Shown here in pieces: positions 21,887-23,796 of a DNA stretch of 23,796 nt. Position numbers and translations under genes: made by a program. The DNA comes from CAYSAA01 sp964428905 (lineage in GTDB: Bacteria > Atribacterota > Phoenicimicrobiia > Phoenicimicrobiales > Stramentimicrobiaceae), in the NCBI GenBank assembly GCA_964428905.1, contig CAYSAA010000095.1, positions 1 to 23,796 on the forward strand, written 5' to 3'. The notes under the pieces were generated by a model that saw only the letters and a list, made by a program, of their open reading frames with translations, was not told where the DNA came from and did not search any database. The first letter of the stretch is position 1; every line of letters starts with the position of its first letter.

Positions 21887-23674
21887 ATGAACTTTCAGCA
21901 TAGATTAATCGGTTCTCTGCCCAAAGTTGGCATCCGCCCAATTATTGATGGCAGAAGAAGGGGAGTGCGTGAATCACTGGAAGTACAAACAATGGGAATG
22001 GCAAAAAGGGTGGTTCAGTTAATTAGATCTAATTTGTTTTACCCTAATGGTTTACCGGTGGAATGTGTTATTGCCGATACTACCATCGGAGGATTTTCAG
22101 AGGCGGCAAAGTGTGCAGATAAATTCAGCAAAGAAAATGTTGGTGTCTCTCTTAGTGTCACACCCTGCTGGTGTTATGGTATGGAAACCATTGACATGGA
22201 TCCCTATTTACCTAAAGCTATCTGGGGTTTTAATGGAACAGAAAGACCGGGTGCAGTCTATCTGGCAGCGGCATTAGCCGGCCATGATCAGTTAGGATTG
22301 CCAGCTTTCGGTATTTATGGAAGAAATGTCAGAGATTCGGATGATGAAAACATTCCGGAAGATGTTCAACAAAAAATCCTGCAGTTTACCAAAGCAGGAT
22401 TAGCGGTTGCTTTTATGAGAGGAAAATCTTATCTTTCGATGGGTAGTGTATCAATGGGAATTGCCGGTTCAGTCGTCAATCCGGAATTTTTTACCGATTA
22501 TTTAGGAATGCGTGCAGAGTTTATTGATATGTCCGAATTTATTCGTCGAATAGAAGAAGGAATCTTTGATCCGGAAGAATACCAGAAAGCGCTTTCATGG
22601 GTCAAGAAGAATTGTCCTGAGGGTAAAGACCGGAATGACCAAAAAATTAGACATTCTCGAGAGCAAAAAGATGCAGAATGGGAAACGGTAGTAAAGATGA
22701 CCCTCATTGCCCGAGATTTAATGATTGGCAATAAGAAATTGGCTGAAATTGGTTATCCGGAAGAGGCAGAGGGGCATAATGCCATTGCGGCTGGTTTTCA
22801 GGGTCAGAGACAGTGGACTGACCATTTTCCCAATGGTGATTTTATGGAAACTATACTTAATTCCTCTTTCGATTGGAATGGAATTCGAGAACCCTTTGTT
22901 TTTGCCACCGAGAATGATTGCCTAAACGGTATTTCCATGCTATGGAATCACCTATTGACCAATCGAGCACAAATGTTTTCAGATGTTCGGACCTTCTGGA
23001 GCCCAGAATCAGTGAAGCGGGTTACCGGAAAAGAATTAGAGGGTAAGGCTAAAAACGGGATCATTCACTTGATTAATTCTGGTTCTACTACTCTTGATGC
23101 AACCGGACAGCAGAAAGAAGATGGTAAGTCGGTTATGAAACCTTTCTGGGAAATTAACGAAAAAGATGTAAAAGCATGTCTGGAAAATACTCAGTGGAGT
23201 CCTGCCAGTTTAGAATATTTCCGGGGTGGCGGTTTTTCGTCTACTTTCTGGACACGCGGAGAAATACCGGTGACCATGTCCAGAATCAATCTAATCAAAG
23301 GGCTGGGACCAGCCTTACAGATTGCTGAAGGGTATACGGTTGAGTTGCCCGATGATGTAAGTCTTATTTTAACTGAAAGGACTGATCCGACCTGGCCAAC
23401 GACCTGGTTTGCTCCCCTGGTAACAGGTAAAGGTGTCTTCAGGGATGTCTATTCTGTCATGAATTATTGGGGTGCCAATCATGGTGCAATCAGTTATGGT
23501 CATATTGGGAAAGACCTAATTACTTTAGCCTCTTTATTGAGAATCCCCGTAGCCATGCATAACGTGTCTGAGGAAAAGATTTTTAGACCCAAAGCATGGA
23601 GTGCCTTTGGTACAAAAGATTTAGAGAGTGCAGATTTCAGGGCTTGCCGGAATTTCGGGCCACTTTATAGATAA
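21887..23674 (+). CDS. fucI: L-fucose isomerase
   Basis: 595 residues, full length for the family (about 590 in E. coli); ATG with AAGGAAGGAG about nine bases ahead. The N-terminal domain has LPKVGIRPIIDGRRRGVRES and PCWCYGMETIDMDP. The catalytic region carries EGHNAIAAGFQGQRQWTDH, the metal-ligand motifs ATENDCLNG (Glu342) and FSDVRTFWSPE (Asp366), and the late WGANHGAISYGHIG (His532), matching Glu337, Asp361 and His528 of the E. coli enzyme. It converts L-fucose to L-fuculose with Mn, and enzymes of this type also accept D-arabinose. With fucU it makes a fucose entry branch. No kinase or aldolase gene follows within the window; the next genes are cut off. Confidence 0.96.
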   Translation: MNFQHRLIGSLPKVGIRPIIDGRRRGVRESLEVQTMGMAKRVVQLIRSNLFYPNGLPVECVIADTTIGGFSEAAKCADKFSKENVGVSLSVTPCWCYGMETIDMDPYLPKAIWGFNGTERPGAVYLAAALAGHDQLGLPAFGIYGRNVRDSDDENIPEDVQQKILQFTKAGLAVAFMRGKSYLSMGSVSMGIAGSVVNPEFFTDYLGMRAEFIDMSEFIRRIEEGIFDPEEYQKALSWVKKNCPEGKDRNDQKIRHSREQKDAEWETVVKMTLIARDLMIGNKKLAEIGYPEEAEGHNAIAAGFQGQRQWTDHFPNGDFMETILNSSFDWNGIREPFVFATENDCLNGISMLWNHLLTNRAQMFSDVRTFWSPESVKRVTGKELEGKAKNGIIHLINSGSTTLDATGQQKEDGKSVMKPFWEINEKDVKACLENTQWSPASLEYFRGGGFSSTFWTRGEIPVTMSRINLIKGLGPALQIAEGYTVELPDDVSLILTERTDPTWPTTWFAPLVTGKGVFRDVYSVMNYWGANHGAISYGHIGKDLITLASLLRIPVAMHNVSEEKIFRPKAWSAFGTKDLESADFRACRNFGPLYR

Positions 23675-23678
23675 AATA

Positions 23679-23740
23679 GTATCGTGTCGTGAGTATCGCG
23701 TATTGAGTTCAAGTACAGTAATTAGTAACAAGTGACAAGT
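23679..23740. repeat. Degenerate short tandem repeat after fucI
   Basis: About five drifting copies of GTATCG/GTGTCGT/GTATTGA (23679-23708) run into drifting AGTAA-type units (AGTACAGTAATTAGTAACA, then AGTGACAAGTAA). It is non-coding and low in complexity. Such sequences are common between genes in uncultured bacterial genomes. The final 50 bases show an AGGAG but no start codon before the window ends. Confidence 0.4.
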
Positions 23741-23796
23741 AAATAGTTAAAAAACAAAAAATGCAGGAGTAACTGAAAGCAAGAAGGTTAATAGAT

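Noticed and set aside
11424..23674. Bacterial microcompartment for fucose/rhamnose breakdown
   Set aside because: No shell proteins, aldehyde dehydrogenase or encapsulation-type extensions are seen in the window.
1..23796. tRNA, rRNA, CRISPR arrays, insertion sequences or prophage genes
   Set aside because: I saw no cloverleaf-like sequence, regularly spaced repeats, transposase or integrase in reading through the window; this was by eye only.

Overview
The window is AT-rich, compact bacterial DNA. It encodes two secreted OmpA-domain proteins, which points to a cell with an outer membrane. The sugar catabolism looks anaerobic and fermentative, and start codons include TTG and GTG. The best guess is an uncultured low-GC diderm such as Atribacterota, or a diderm Firmicute such as Halanaerobiales. 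This is an inference from gene content, not a placement.

Left part (1-5.1 kb). The 3' end of a DUF3160 protein comes first. It is followed on the minus strand by an OmpA-family gene and a universal stress protein gene, and on the plus strand by a second OmpA-family gene and a short divergent bS21 (rpsU) gene. The gaps here are long. They carry three related copies of an unassigned hairpin-ending element (about 2780-2855, 4075-4155 and 4831-4902).

Middle (5.1-13 kb). A collection of single genes: an ArsR regulator with its own palindromic operator, overlapped by a tiny 34-codon ORF and followed by an ABC ATPase gene cut off before its signature motif and Walker B; a DUF362 ferredoxin-type protein; a small membrane protein; a UPF0158 protein; a small coiled-coil protein; a secreted C69 peptidase; a macrodomain protein; a class II aldolase of the FucA type (minus strand); and a crotonase-fold protein that lacks both usual catalytic glutamates.

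Right part (13-23.8 kb). A 6-deoxyhexose catabolic island on the plus strand: the rhamnose ABC importer (rhaS, rhaT, rhaP, rhaQ), rhamnose mutarotase rhaM, isomerase rhaA and rhamnulokinase rhaB, then fucose mutarotase fucU and fucose isomerase fucI. Together these would import L-rhamnose, select its anomer, isomerise it to L-rhamnulose and phosphorylate it. The fucose pair would turn L-fucose into L-fuculose. No dedicated fuculokinase, no second aldolase and no transcription regulator of the island lie in the window. The simplest reading is that RhaB serves both ketoses and that the nearby minus-strand FucA-like aldolase cleaves the phosphates to DHAP and L-lactaldehyde. A strong hairpin between rhaS and rhaT probably sets the binding protein above the membrane parts.

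I found no convincing novel defence or mobile system. The most interesting loose ends are the three-copy intergenic element, the degraded ArsR/ABC locus, the glutamate-less crotonase and two orphan ribosome binding sites in the rhamnose island.
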